Shown here: one piece after another, positions 47,094 through 54,540 of the stretch
Layout: each line of letters opens with the position of its first letter
How positions within the stretch are numbered: the stretch's first letter is position 1
Assembly (NCBI RefSeq): GCF_900104925.1
Contig: NZ_LT629735.1
Coordinates: 3,579,001 to 3,643,000 of the forward strand
DNA from: Opitutus sp. GAS368
GTDB lineage: Bacteria; Verrucomicrobiota; Verrucomicrobiia; Opitutales; Opitutaceae
Reading direction: 5' to 3'
Length of the DNA: 64,000 nt
Translations under genes and position numbers: made by a program
Notes under the pieces: model-generated
The model's database searches: none
What the model was told of the DNA's origin: nothing
Seen by the model: only the letters and a program-made list of their open reading frames with translations

Positions 47094-48941
47094 ATGAAGA
47101 ACTTCTTCACTTCTTTCTTTGCCACCCTGTCGGCCATGGTCGTTTTCCTCATCGGTGGTTTATTATGCTTCTTTCTCCTGATCGGTTTTCTGGCGGCCCT
47201 CGGCGAGAAGAAACCGGTGGCGGTGCAAAACGGCTCCTACCTTGTGTTCGACCTGGCGGCGAACATCCAGGACGCACCGTCGCAGGTCGAGGGCCTCGAC
47301 CAGTTCATGGAGGCCTTCGGCAGCCGGGCCCCCCGCCACCTGCAGCTGCGTGAGGTCACCCGCGCCCTCCAGGCCGCGGCGAAGGACGACGCCATCAAGG
47401 GCCTTTACCTGACCGGTTCCTTCCGGTCCGAGGGCTACGGTTCCGGGTTTGCCGCGCTGAAGGAAGTGCGCGAGGCGATCGAGTCGTTCAAGGCCGCGGG
47501 CAAGCCCGTGAAGGCCCACCTCGATTTCGCCGGCACGCGCGAGTATTACGTGGCCTCGGTGGCGGATGACCTTGTGCTCGACCCCTACGGTGCCATCGAG
47601 ATGCCCGGCCTGGCCTCGCAGCCGATGTTCTTCACCGGGGCGTTTGAGAAGTTCGGCATCGGCGTGCAGGTCACGCGCGTCGGCAAATACAAGAGCGCCG
47701 TCGAACCCTACCTCCTCAAGCAGATGAGCCCTGAAAACCGCGAGCAGATCCAGAAGCTGCTCGACGACGTGTGGGGCACCCTGACCGCCAGCATCGAGAC
47801 GGCGCGCAAGCTCCCCGCCGGCGCCCTGCAGAAGGCGGTCGACGAGAAGGGCCTGATCCGGGCCGACGACGCCAAGAAGCTCAAGCTCGTGGACCGCACC
47901 GCCTACCTCGACGAGATGCTCGATGAATTGAAGGCCGCGACCGGCCGGAAGGGCAGCAGCCAGCCGTTCAAGCAGATCGCGATCAAGGATTATGCGCGCC
48001 TCGTCTCGACGGGGGGCGTGGCCGCCAAGCGGTCGGGCGAGGGCCGGATCGAGCTCGGCGCGGGCGGCAACGGCAAGATCGCCATCGTCTACGCCGAGGG
48101 CGAGATCGTGGACGGCACGGGCAACGACGACGGCTATCTTTACGGGGAAAAAACCGCCCGCATGCTCCGGCAGATCCGCCAGGACGACAGCATCAGCGCC
48201 GTCGTGCTCCGCGTGAACAGTCCGGGCGGCAGCGTCACGGCCTCCGAGGCCATCCTGCGCGAGTTGCGGCTCATCCATAAGGACAAGCCCGTCATCGTTT
48301 CGATGGGCACCGTCGCGGCCTCGGGCGGCTACTGGATCTCCACCGCCTCCGACCGGGTCTTCGCCGAGCCGGCCACCATCACCGGCTCGATCGGCGTCTT
48401 CGGCATGTTCGTCAACTTCCAGGGCCTGGCCACCGACAAGCTCGGGCTGACCTTCGACACGGTGAAAACCGGCCGCTTCGCCGATGCCGCCACCGTCATC
48501 CGGCCCAAGACCGAGGCCGAGCTCGCCATCTTCCAGTCCTCCGTGGACTGGGTCTACGACCAGTTCATCGGCAAGGTCAGCGATGCCCGCAAGCTCGACC
48601 GCAAGGTGGTCGAGGAAATCGCCCAGGGTCGCGTCTGGTCCGGCCGCGAGGCGCTAAAGCTCAAGCTCGTCGACGAGATCGGCGGCCTGGCCGATGCGGT
48701 CAAATACACCGCCACCAAGGCCGGGCTCGGGGAGAATTTCCGCGTGACGGAGTATCCGCACAAGAAGCAGTTCGCCGAGCAATTCACCGAGGCGCTTGAG
48801 GGCCGCCGCCACGAGGAGTCCTTCAGCGGGCCGGTCGGACAGTTTGTCCGCGAGATGACCGCCGAGGTGAAGTCGCTCAGCCGGCTGAACGACCCGCGCG
48901 GGCTCTATGCCCGGCTGCCCTTCGAGCTGCGCCTGAATTGA
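47094..48941 (+). CDS. sppA: Signal peptide peptidase SppA (67-kDa type)
   Basis: Membrane-bound serine protease that digests cleaved signal peptides. 615 residues from the ATG at 47094 (MKNFFTSFFATL), which gives an N-terminal membrane helix at about 12-36. Two tandem S49 domains: the first contains the general-base lysine (QVTRVGKYKSAVEP, about 200), the second the nucleophile in ATITGSIGVFGMFVNFQG (Ser at about 433). Serine/lysine dyad across the two domains is normal for the long form. Confidence 0.93.
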   Translation: MKNFFTSFFATLSAMVVFLIGGLLCFFLLIGFLAALGEKKPVAVQNGSYLVFDLAANIQDAPSQVEGLDQFMEAFGSRAPRHLQLREVTRALQAAAKDDAIKGLYLTGSFRSEGYGSGFAALKEVREAIESFKAAGKPVKAHLDFAGTREYYVASVADDLVLDPYGAIEMPGLASQPMFFTGAFEKFGIGVQVTRVGKYKSAVEPYLLKQMSPENREQIQKLLDDVWGTLTASIETARKLPAGALQKAVDEKGLIRADDAKKLKLVDRTAYLDEMLDELKAATGRKGSSQPFKQIAIKDYARLVSTGGVAAKRSGEGRIELGAGGNGKIAIVYAEGEIVDGTGNDDGYLYGEKTARMLRQIRQDDSISAVVLRVNSPGGSVTASEAILRELRLIHKDKPVIVSMGTVAASGGYWISTASDRVFAEPATITGSIGVFGMFVNFQGLATDKLGLTFDTVKTGRFADAATVIRPKTEAELAIFQSSVDWVYDQFIGKVSDARKLDRKVVEEIAQGRVWSGREALKLKLVDEIGGLADAVKYTATKAGLGENFRVTEYPHKKQFAEQFTEALEGRRHEESFSGPVGQFVREMTAEVKSLSRLNDPRGLYARLPFELRLN

Positions 48942-48951
48942 TTTTCCCTCA

Positions 48952-49036
48952 TGGAGGCGGGACTATCAGTCCCGCGGGCTGCCTGTAGGGGCGGCGCTTG
49001 TCGCCGCCCTGGGCGTCCACAAGGGACGCCCCTACA
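48952..49036. repeat. Two adjacent palindromic repeats after sppA
   Basis: 48952-48980 is half of the tggaggcgggactatcagtcccgc family; 48984-49036 (tgtaggggcggcgcttgtcgccgcc...gggacgcccctaca) is the copy of 34241-34294. No gene is present here. Confidence 0.75.
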
Positions 49037-49044
49037 TCATGCCG

Positions 49045-49103
49045 CACCCCTCTCCAGAGGGATCCAAGCCGGCGTTTTCGCAAATCCCCTCTGGAGAGGG
49101 GTG
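49045..49103. repeat. Inverted repeat (cacccctctccagaggg...cccctctggagaggggtg)
   Basis: Same family as 41281-41339 and 50752-50855, here followed by gcaacgcgccggggtgtgttg. Lies 85 bp before the sufT ATG. Confidence 0.7.
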
Positions 49104-49187
49104 GCGCAACGCGCCGGGGTGTGTTGATGGCGGCCTGCTCCGAACGCAACAGTTGCGCCCAAGGGCGCGACCCACATTGTTCAAACC

Positions 49188-49724
49188 ATGGCTCAGGACT
49201 ACACTCTCACCAAGGACTGCCCCGCGACCGTCATCCCGGCGGGCGACAAGGTCACACTCAAGACCGGCACGAACGTCTTCATCACGCAGACGCTCGGCGG
49301 CAACGTCACGGTGCGCACCGACCTGGGCCTGTTCCAGATCGCCGTGGCGGACACCGGCGCCATCGGCGGCTACACCGCCAAGTCCGAACAGGCCGCCGCC
49401 ACGGCCACGGAATTCAGCGAGCAAGCGGTGTGGGACGCGCTCAAGACCTGTTTCGATCCGGAGATTCCGGTCAACATCGTCGATCTTGGCCTCGTCTATG
49501 ACCTCGCCGTCGACAAGACACCGGCGGGCAAACACATCCTCGAGGTGAAGATGACGCTGACGGCGCCCGGTTGCGGCATGGGCCCGGTCATTGCCGAGGA
49601 TGCGCGGGCGAAGATCGCGCAGCTGCCGGACGTCGAGTCCGCCAAGGTGCACATTGTGTGGGACCCGCAGTGGACCCCGCAGATGATCTCCGACACCGGT
49701 CGCAAGGTGCTGGGGCTGGAATAG
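49188..49724 (+). CDS. sufT: SufT-like DUF59/MIP18 iron-sulfur assembly protein
   Basis: 178 residues. N-terminal 75 residues form a small beta domain (DYTLTKDCPATVIPAGDKVT) usual for SufT; the rest is the MIP18/DUF59 domain: FDPEIPVNIVDLGLVYDLAV (about 88-107), LTAPGCGMGPVIAEDARAKI with the conserved Cys (about 125-145) and VHIVWDPQWTPQMISDTGR. A role in Fe-S cluster maturation is known for the family. No other suf gene is adjacent here. Confidence 0.88.
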   Translation: MAQDYTLTKDCPATVIPAGDKVTLKTGTNVFITQTLGGNVTVRTDLGLFQIAVADTGAIGGYTAKSEQAAATATEFSEQAVWDALKTCFDPEIPVNIVDLGLVYDLAVDKTPAGKHILEVKMTLTAPGCGMGPVIAEDARAKIAQLPDVESAKVHIVWDPQWTPQMISDTGRKVLGLE

Positions 49725-49725
49725 C

Positions 49726-49800
49726 AATTCCACGGCGAGGTCGCCGTGGCTCCAACAGGAGGATTGCCCTCCAACTGGAGCGCGGGCGACCCCGCCCGCG
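49726..49800. repeat. Composite palindromic repeat after sufT
   Basis: ccacggcgaggtcgccgtgg then gcgggcgaccccgcccgc, the order seen at 5881-5940. It is followed by more stacked repeats up to 50855; apart from the minisatellite and one doubtful frame, 49725-50976 has no gene. Confidence 0.7.
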
Positions 49801-49840
49801 AGGCGCTACAGCGGTTTAAGCAATAGCGTGGCCGCAAAAG

Positions 49841-49914
49841 GGTAGGGCGGAGCGGCCCGCTCCGCCGTGCGTGGGCCAACCAAGTCTCGGCGCACCTGGC
49901 CGGTGCGCCCTACC
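49841..49914. repeat. Palindromic repeat (gtagggcggagcggcccgctccgcc...ggtgcgccctacc)
   Basis: Member of the family at 6127-6180, with a longer spacer (gtgcgtgggccaaccaagtctcg). Confidence 0.7.
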
Positions 49915-49949
49915 ACCGGAACTGCGACGGTGCGAAGTCAGGCATTCAC

Positions 49950-50025
49950 TGGAGGCGGGACTATCAGTCCCGCGAGGCATAGGTAGCGAAACTGCGAACC
50001 CGCGGGACTGATAGCCCCGCCTCCA
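49950..50025. repeat. Palindromic repeat (tggaggcgggactatcagtcccgcg...cctcca)
   Basis: Arms tggaggcgggactatcagtcccgcg and cgcgggactgatagccccgcctcca; family of 45328-45403. Confidence 0.85.
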
Positions 50026-50181
50026 AATCTCTCAATTCCTCCCGGGTTACGGCTGCGGCAACATGCCGCGCCATGATTCCGATGCAGGAAAGACCGTTCA
50101 GGATGCGTCGGGTGAGCTTCTTCTCGCCCAGGAAGGCTCGGGTATCGTCTTCCGACCTTTCGGGAAGGCGTGCTGACCTTT

Positions 50182-50492
50182 GGGAGACGCGTCTCCCAAA
50201 GAAGGTCACGCGATACCCCAAGAGGGGAACGCCATACCCGAAGAAAGTCACGCTCGACCCGAAGCGGGAGACGAGCAACCCGAAGCGGGAGACGCGTCTC
50301 CCGACGAAGGTCACGCGATACCCAAGGGGGGAGACACACAACCCAAAGCGGGTTACTCGATACCCGAACCGGGTAACGCGATACCCGACGCGGGACACGC
50401 AATACCCAAAGAGGGAGACGCGATACCCAAGCCGGGGAGCGCCATACCCGAAAGGGGACTCACAATACCCAAAGGGGGAGACACGATATTTA
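50182..50492. repeat. 21-bp minisatellite, about 15 degenerate units
   Basis: Unit consensus close to gggagacgcgatacccgaag, with the block cgcgatacccr recurring most faithfully. The period is exactly 21 bp, so any frame becomes a heptad repeat; plus frames give RETRYPK-like or GDAIPKE-like heptads and a minus frame gives GYRVTRF-like heptads. Differences between units fall mostly at one of three codon positions. The array opens with a 24-bp perfect palindrome (50178-50201) and contains an 18-bp one (50286-50303). The open plus frame 50073-50735 and minus frame 50398-49964 both cross it; neither is supported by other evidence, so no CDS is called. Confidence 0.85.
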
Positions 50493-50618
50493 CCACGAAT
50501 GCCACGGATGGCACAGATTCAGGAGGTGGCCACAAAAGGCTCAAAAGGCGCAGAAACCAAACCCATCGGATGTTTATTCCCTGTGGGTTCAATACCCCGG
50601 AGCTTGCTCCGGCTTGGA

Positions 50619-50693
50619 TGGAGGCGGGACTATCAGTCCCGCGGGTTGCGGTCACGCGATGCATGCCTCGCGGGGCTAATAGCCCCGCCTCCA
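50619..50693. repeat. Palindromic repeat (tggaggcgggactatcagtcccgcgg...cctcca)
   Basis: Third full copy of the 45328-45403 family, centre ttgcggtcacgcgatgcatgc. Confidence 0.85.
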
Positions 50694-50700
50694 TTTTCCG

Positions 50701-50731
50701 AATGCCCCGGGGCTTGCCCCGGGGATCTTTA
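50701..50731. repeat. Short palindromic repeat (aatgccccggggcttgccccggggatcttt)
   Basis: Near-identical to 18691-18720. Confidence 0.8.
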
Positions 50732-50751
50732 CTGAGGTTCGCAAGCTAGCC

Positions 50752-50855
50752 TGACACACCCCGGCGCAGTGCGCCACCCCTCTCCAGAGGGGACCCAAGC
50801 CAAGGCGCAAGGGAATCCCCTCTGGAGTGGGGTGCCCGGCAGGGCGGGGTGTGTT
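50752..50855. repeat. Inverted repeat marking the left edge of the low-GC array
   Basis: tgacacaccccggcg...cacccctctccagagggg pairs with cccctctggagtgggg...cggggtgtgtt. Immediately right of it the base composition drops and palindromic repeats cease until 56.8 kb. Confidence 0.75.
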
Positions 50856-51220
50856 GGAGCGCGCGCCAGATCGAGACGGATTACCGTCAGGCTGACAGGC
50901 GAGTCTTAATAGTCAGCCGGAGTGCGTCGGAGAATTCTTGTTGCCCCAAGGTCGGTGGAAGCCATCCTAGGGATTGTCCATTCGTCGTGTTACGGGCCAG
51001 CGACCGATGGCGAAACTTCTGGAACATGATGAATGTTTTTCGAGCGACCCGGCTTGGTTCACTTTCTGACGTTTTCATCGGGGATGATGCCATTTCTGGG
51101 GCCCCGCTTTCTTTAACCACGCCCGGTGGAACGAGTCGTGACTTTGAATATGCCGATCGGCTGAATCAAATGGCGACGAAGCGTCTCATGTCGGTTATTT
51201 CGCGGAGATCGCTTTTGTGA
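50849..51220 (+). CDS. Doubtful open frame in the first (leftmost) cassette
   Basis: A 123-codon frame whose GTG start lies in a repeat; an ATG at 51026 would give 64 residues (MMNVFRATRLGSLSDVFIGD at the start). No signal, membrane segment or recognised domain. It ends 11 bp before the first attC, which is the expected position for a cassette gene, but composition alone does not support it strongly. Confidence 0.3.
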   Translation: MCWSARQIETDYRQADRRVLIVSRSASENSCCPKVGGSHPRDCPFVVLRASDRWRNFWNMMNVFRATRLGSLSDVFIGDDAISGAPLSLTTPGGTSRDFEYADRLNQMATKRLMSVISRRSLL

Positions 51221-51230
51221 TCCCGCTCCA

Positions 51231-51288
51231 CTGCAACGCCATCCCCATTTGAATCAGCCGACACGCGTCGGCATATACAACGTTCGGC
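51231..51288 (+). repeat. attC-1
   Basis: R' box GTTCGGC at 51282-51288 after acaac; R'' is degenerate (CTGCAAC, 51231-51237); internal hairpin gccgacacgcgtcggc. Confidence 0.6.
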
Positions 51289-51295
51289 AAGACTC

Positions 51296-51742
51296 ATGCG
51301 AATCGCACTATCCATTCTCATGCTGGTTGCGTTGGTCGGGCTTGCAGGCGCAGCACAAAAGAAGGTGCCGTTCGGTCCATTTGATATCCGCGATTGGAAA
51401 AGCGTTGACGTTGTGACCGGCCGGCCCGCCACTCAGGCTGATATCGATGCGGGACGTGCGGTGTTCCTCGTCGATGGTCCGACTCCATCGAAGCCAGTGG
51501 ACGTTGGTCTGCCCCGCTGCGCAATTTGGCATAATCGCGCAGTGAAAAAAGACATCCCGGTCGTTGTGATTCAAGCGGAGGAAGTCGCGGGAGGCCTGCA
51601 GATGGCCGGTGTCCGGTTTCTAGCGGGCGACAAGACTGTGTGTCTGTTGAAAGATTTGATCCTGCTCGCTGGCCCGGACGAGCGTTTTGGCACAAAGGAG
51701 CCGAACCACTCTCCAGAACCGCCGCCAAGCGCGGTTCACTGA
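51296..51742 (+). CDS. Cassette 1: secreted protein of unknown function
   Basis: 148 residues. The ATG lies 8 nt after attC-1. Clear signal peptide (RIALSILMLVALVGLAGAA), then an unrecognised mature part of about 110 residues with segments PFDIRDWKSVDVVTGRPATQ and VVVIQAEEVAGGLQMAGVRF. The last 14 residues (EPNHSPEPPPSAVH) are encoded by attC-2, whose TGA-containing sequence supplies the stop. Predicted periplasmic; no function offered. Confidence 0.8.
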   Translation: MRIALSILMLVALVGLAGAAQKKVPFGPFDIRDWKSVDVVTGRPATQADIDAGRAVFLVDGPTPSKPVDVGLPRCAIWHNRAVKKDIPVVVIQAEEVAGGLQMAGVRFLAGDKTVCLLKDLILLAGPDERFGTKEPNHSPEPPPSAVH

Positions 51743-51752
51743 AACGTTAGGC
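51700..51752 (+). repeat. attC-2
   Basis: R'' GCCGAAC 51700-51706; inner arms gaaccgc/gcggttc; R' GTTAGGC 51746-51752. 53 bp. Overlaps the end of the cassette-1 gene. Confidence 0.85.
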
Positions 51753-51759
51753 AAGAAAT

Positions 51760-51829
51760 ATGAAGCCCATCACCATGCTACGGCCTGCTCATCTTTATTA
51801 TCGGCCTGCTCCCACTGGTTGTCCCATGA
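51760..51829 (+). pseudogene. Cassette 2: frameshifted small membrane-protein gene
   Basis: ATG at 51760 begins MKPITML; one base too many near 51778-51781 separates it from an open frame GLLIFIIGLLPLVVP that stops at 51827-51829. Removing one base restores a 22-residue single-span peptide. The uncorrected frame continues as a Pro-rich 39-mer to 51879 and looks meaningless. A decayed cassette gene or a sequencing error. Confidence 0.5.
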
Positions 51830-51836
51830 GAGAAGC

Positions 51837-51967
51837 GCCGAACAAGCCGCCAGAGCCAATGCGCGGAAAGGGACCGTAATTCTCATGAATTACCTTCGCT
51901 CCACATTTCGCCTAATTTCAGGTTCACAGCGCGCTCGCCCGCGCGCGGCTCACCGCTAACGTTGGGC
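51837..51967 (+). repeat. attC-3 (long form)
   Basis: R'' GCCGAAC 51837-51843, L'' aagccgc pairing with gcggct near the 3' end, R' GTTGGGC 51961-51967. 131 bp, at the long end of known attC sizes; a shorter reading from GCCTAAT at 51910 is possible. Confidence 0.7.
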
Positions 51968-51975
51968 AAAAGAAA

Positions 51976-52266
51976 ATGAGCGAAGCTACCGAAAAGTTGG
52001 TCATTCTGGGTGAAGTAACGATACGCGCCGTCGCTTCGGATGAGGATCCTTACGGCCAGAACGGTTTTTCTTCGTTGAGCGCGCAGGTGCTCGCGTCGGA
52101 CAAGACCAGTGCTGCGGCTCTAAAGAAGTGTTTCGCGAGCAAGGCGTCTGTCACCATTAGATGCGGAGCGCTCGAAGTTGCTGGCCGTATTGATCGATGC
52201 GACGAGAAACTACCCGGGGTCGCGAGCATGTCAGTGGATGAGATCCGCATCACGAAATCGAAATGA
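51976..52266 (+). CDS. Cassette 3: small soluble protein of unknown function
   Basis: 96 residues, no signal or membrane segment. Predicted beta-rich: KLVILGEVTIRAVASDEDPY, ALKKCFASKASVTIRCGALE and VASMSVDEIRITKSK. Stops 8 bp before attC-4, so unlike several neighbours it does not read into the attC. Unrecognised family. Confidence 0.75.
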   Translation: MSEATEKLVILGEVTIRAVASDEDPYGQNGFSSLSAQVLASDKTSAAALKKCFASKASVTIRCGALEVAGRIDRCDEKLPGVASMSVDEIRITKSK

Positions 52267-52273
52267 AGAACGA

Positions 52274-52333
52274 GCCCAACCACCCGACGGAACCACTCTC
52301 GCCAAGCCTCGGTGGTTCATCTTAACGTTAGGC
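52274..52333 (+). repeat. attC-4
   Basis: R'' GCCCAAC 52274-52280; aaccactctcgccaagcctcggtggtt hairpin; R' GTTAGGC 52327-52333. Nearly identical in its inner part to attC-6 and attC-9. Confidence 0.92.
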
Positions 52334-52347
52334 AAAGACACTACCCC

Positions 52348-52635
52348 ATGACAACACACGTAAACTACCGGGACATTCCGAAAGAAGAAAGAAAGCGCCT
52401 TGAGTCCGAGGCGATTCATCGGACACCGAGGCTACGCACTGTGCGGTTTGCTGCGGTCTTTCTTCCGGTTCTTTTTTCCGGCCTTCTTGCCAACTACATT
52501 GTGCCCAGTAATGGGCCGTTTCTATCCCGCTTGGCTGTTGTAGTCGTGTTTGCGCTGATTCTCGGCGTCAGCATCTGGGAGACTCTTGGTCGGCCGAGGC
52601 TCAAGATAGAAGTCGAGAAACTGAAAAATGCCTAA
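52348..52635 (+). CDS. Cassette 4: small two-span membrane protein
   Basis: 95 residues from the ATG at 52348 (MTTHVNYRDIPKEERKRLES). A charged N-terminal helix of about 30 residues is followed by two membrane segments (VRFAAVFLPVLFSGLLANYI and LAVVVVFALILGVSIWETLG) and a short basic tail. No family recognised. Ends inside the first bases of attC-5. Confidence 0.78.
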   Translation: MTTHVNYRDIPKEERKRLESEAIHRTPRLRTVRFAAVFLPVLFSGLLANYIVPSNGPFLSRLAVVVVFALILGVSIWETLGRPRLKIEVEKLKNA

Positions 52636-52690
52636 CCAACCGTCACAGCCAACCCCGCCGAGCCGTCGTGGCTGAGCTGAAACGTTCGGC
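52630..52690 (+). repeat. attC-5
   Basis: R'' GCCTAAC 52630-52636; cacagccaac...gtcgtggctgag hairpin; R' GTTCGGC 52684-52690. Confidence 0.9.
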
Positions 52691-52696
52691 TTGAAC

Positions 52697-53113
52697 ATGA
52701 ATCCGCGCAGTATTACCCGTTGGTTGGCCAATCTGTTTTTCATTACGTTCATTGCGCAGGTGCTTTGGAGTGGCCTTCAGTCCGGCAGAGACGGCGTTGC
52801 GATGGTTTTCAATTTGGCGGCCGCCGTGTATTATTTGTGGATGATGAACACCAGCGCCGTTGATCGACGCTGGCAAAAATTCGTGGCCCTGGGTCCATTG
52901 CTTTGGGTCGGCGTTCAGGTGTTGGTGTTTAGCCAAAGACTAAACACCCGCGCTAGTATCGGATCAGGTGAGCCCGCCGTGCGTGTTTTTGCGGCATCCG
53001 AGATTCCGCTTTTTCTGGCGGGTGTATTCTTTGTGGTGCTTTACTGGTGCTTTGCCGGCGAGCCGAACCACCCGACGGAACCACTCTCGCCAAGCCGAGG
53101 TGGTTCATCGTAA
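52697..53113 (+). CDS. Cassette 5: integral membrane protein with attC-encoded tail
   Basis: 138 residues from the ATG at 52697. Four hydrophobic stretches (WLANLFFITFIAQVLWSGL, GVAMVFNLAAAVYYLWMM, FVALGPLLWVGVQVLVFS, IPLFLAGVFFVVLYWCF). The last 17 residues (EPNHPTEPLSPSRGGSS) come from attC-6 and are almost the same as those of cassettes 8 and 9. Family not recognised. Confidence 0.78.
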   Translation: MNPRSITRWLANLFFITFIAQVLWSGLQSGRDGVAMVFNLAAAVYYLWMMNTSAVDRRWQKFVALGPLLWVGVQVLVFSQRLNTRASIGSGEPAVRVFAASEIPLFLAGVFFVVLYWCFAGEPNHPTEPLSPSRGGSS

Positions 53114-53121
53114 CGTTAGCA
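53062..53121 (+). repeat. attC-6
   Basis: R'' GCCGAAC 53062-53068; hairpin aaccactctcgccaagccgaggtggtt; R' GTTAGCA 53115-53121 lacks one G. Same inner sequence as attC-4 and attC-9. Confidence 0.88.
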
Positions 53122-53125
53122 AGAA

Positions 53126-53545
53126 ATGAAATCACTCATCGTCTCCCTGAATGTTGGCGGAGCCCTTTGTTTGCTTTCCGCGGTCTCGGGCATTTCGTCA
53201 TTCGTTACCTCGAACAGTGGTTACACGGTCACGTATCACCAGAGCTATCTGTCGCGAGGATATGTCACGTTGTTTGGATGCGCGCTGCTCTATCTCGCGT
53301 GGCTCGTTTCTCGCCGGCATATCATGGCCTGGCGCTTGATGTTTTTCGCCCAGGGAGCAGCCTGGGCGAGTTTTGTCGTTGGAGGGTCACTCACGGTTGG
53401 AAGAGAGTATCCTCAGGCATCCAGTCGCGATACTTTGCTCTTCGCCTTGTTGCTCACGGTAGTGTCCTTGCCCGTCGCCCTCTATTGGGGCTTCCGGTGG
53501 CGCAAGCAGAAGCCACACTTCGACATAGAGCCAAAAAATGGCTAA
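53126..53545 (+). CDS. Cassette 6: small multi-span membrane protein
   Basis: 139 residues. Four membrane segments: IVSLNVGGALCLLSAVSGIS, YVTLFGCALLYLAWLV, LMFFAQGAAWASFVVGGSLT and LLFALLLTVVSLPVALYWGF, with a basic C-terminal tail (RWRKQKPHFDIEP). Starts 5 nt after attC-6, ends in the first bases of attC-7. Unrecognised. Confidence 0.75.
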   Translation: MKSLIVSLNVGGALCLLSAVSGISSFVTSNSGYTVTYHQSYLSRGYVTLFGCALLYLAWLVSRRHIMAWRLMFFAQGAAWASFVVGGSLTVGREYPQASSRDTLLFALLLTVVSLPVALYWGFRWRKQKPHFDIEPKNG

Positions 53546-53602
53546 CCAATCGCCACAGCCAACGAGTGCCGATGGCCCATGTGGCTGACCTCAACGTTGG
53601 GC
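53540..53602 (+). repeat. attC-7
   Basis: R'' GGCTAAC 53540-53546; cacagccaac...catgtggctgac hairpin; R' GTTGGGC 53596-53602. Confidence 0.9.
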
Positions 53603-53609
53603 AAGAACG

Positions 53610-53939
53610 ATGACACGAGACGACCTACAACGGCGTATTGCAGACTATCGCAAAGAAGGGCGCTGGAATGCCCTCGTGTTCTTCACTCTGCTGTTCGGTG
53701 TGTTGGTTGGTGACGCGGTTGCTCCTCAGGATTCTCTCGCCGCGCGCATTTTCTCTCATACTTTCTACCCAGTCGGATTCGGCCTCTTTCCAGTGATGAT
53801 TGTTTACAGTCTCCTGCGGATCTGGATGAAGGGGCTCGTATGCTCTCATTGCGGAGCGCGCCTAATGGGCGAGCTTGGCGAGAAGGCAATTAGCACCGGA
53901 AGATGCTGGAAGTGCGAATCGAAGATTTTCGAAGAATGA
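53610..53939 (+). CDS. Cassette 7: membrane protein with C-terminal zinc ribbon
   Basis: 109 residues. Two membrane segments (ALVFFTLLFGVLVGDAVA and FYPVGFGLFPVMIVYSLLRI) followed by a cytoplasmic or periplasmic treble-clef-like ribbon: CSHCGARLMGELGEKAISTG then RCWKCESKIFEE, i.e. two CxxC pairs 20 residues apart. Resembles small stress or envelope proteins; no closer call. Confidence 0.78.
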   Translation: MTRDDLQRRIADYRKEGRWNALVFFTLLFGVLVGDAVAPQDSLAARIFSHTFYPVGFGLFPVMIVYSLLRIWMKGLVCSHCGARLMGELGEKAISTGRCWKCESKIFEE

Positions 53940-53945
53940 AGACGA

Positions 53946-54016
53946 ACCCAACCAGTCCTCACAGCCAACTCCGGGGAGCTGACGCTTCCCTTCGTGGCTG
54001 ACCCGAAGCGTTCGGC
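53946..54016 (+). repeat. attC-8
   Basis: R'' ACCCAAC 53946-53952; cacagccaac...ttcgtggctgac hairpin; R' GTTCGGC 54010-54016. 71 bp. Confidence 0.88.
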
Positions 54017-54021
54017 AAAAC

Positions 54022-54540
54022 ATGGCTATCTACAAGAAAGCTCTCCTCGCGGCACTAAGCCCGGCGCTGCGAGCGCAGCAGTTCAAGAAGCTTGGCGCGA
54101 CCTGGGTGCGAGACTGCGAAGAAGTTTTTTGCGTTCTGAACGTCCAGACCTCGCAGTGGAGCGAGCTATATTATTTCAATGTTGGCGTATCGGTTAAGGC
54201 GCTCTTCACGGGAGCAAAGCCGAGTTTTTACGACTGCCATTTTGGCGAGCGCATTCCGCAGGGAGACGAGGTCGAGGTTTATGGCGATCTTGCCGACTTC
54301 AGTGGCGAGCGACCCAGCGCCGCAGAGCGAATTGAACGGTTGGCGGATATGATCCCGGCTTCTGCTGTTGCATGGTTTTCGCGCCATGACTCGGCCGAGA
54401 AGCTACGTGCGCGAGCAAGCGACTCCCCAAAAACGACCGTAGCTCTTCGGCATTCCCTAAATCAGGGGGGCTGCGCACAAGTGAGAGAGCCGAACCACTC
54501 GACAGAGCCACTCTCGCCAAGCCGAGGTGGTTCATCGTAA
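54022..54540 (+). CDS. Cassette 8: DUF4304-like soluble protein with attC-encoded tail
   Basis: 172 residues. The N-terminal 130 residues match the pattern of DUF4304 proteins (LSPALRAQQFKKLGATWVRD, VFCVLNVQTSQWSELYYFNV), a domain of unknown function found in small accessory genes. The C-terminal EPNHSTEPLSPSRGGSS comes from attC-9. No signal or membrane segment. Confidence 0.8.
   Translation: MAIYKKALLAALSPALRAQQFKKLGATWVRDCEEVFCVLNVQTSQWSELYYFNVGVSVKALFTGAKPSFYDCHFGERIPQGDEVEVYGDLADFSGERPSAAERIERLADMIPASAVAWFSRHDSAEKLRARASDSPKTTVALRHSLNQGGCAQVREPNHSTEPLSPSRGGSS

Noticed and set aside
50182-50492. The 21-bp array as a CRISPR
   Set aside because: Units are adjoining with no unique spacers, and the period is far shorter than a repeat-spacer unit.
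50063-50492. TGA at 50174 read as selenocysteine in a repeat protein
   Set aside because: No SECIS-like hairpin right after the TGA and no selenoprotein family resemblance.
49725-50848. Search for an integrase gene or attI at the left end of the cassette array
   Set aside because: Only palindromic repeats and the minisatellite are found; no tyrosine-recombinase motif in any frame.
50887-51120. Minus-strand 77-codon frame in the first cassette
   Set aside because: Wrong orientation for a cassette gene, no ribosome-binding site and no domain.
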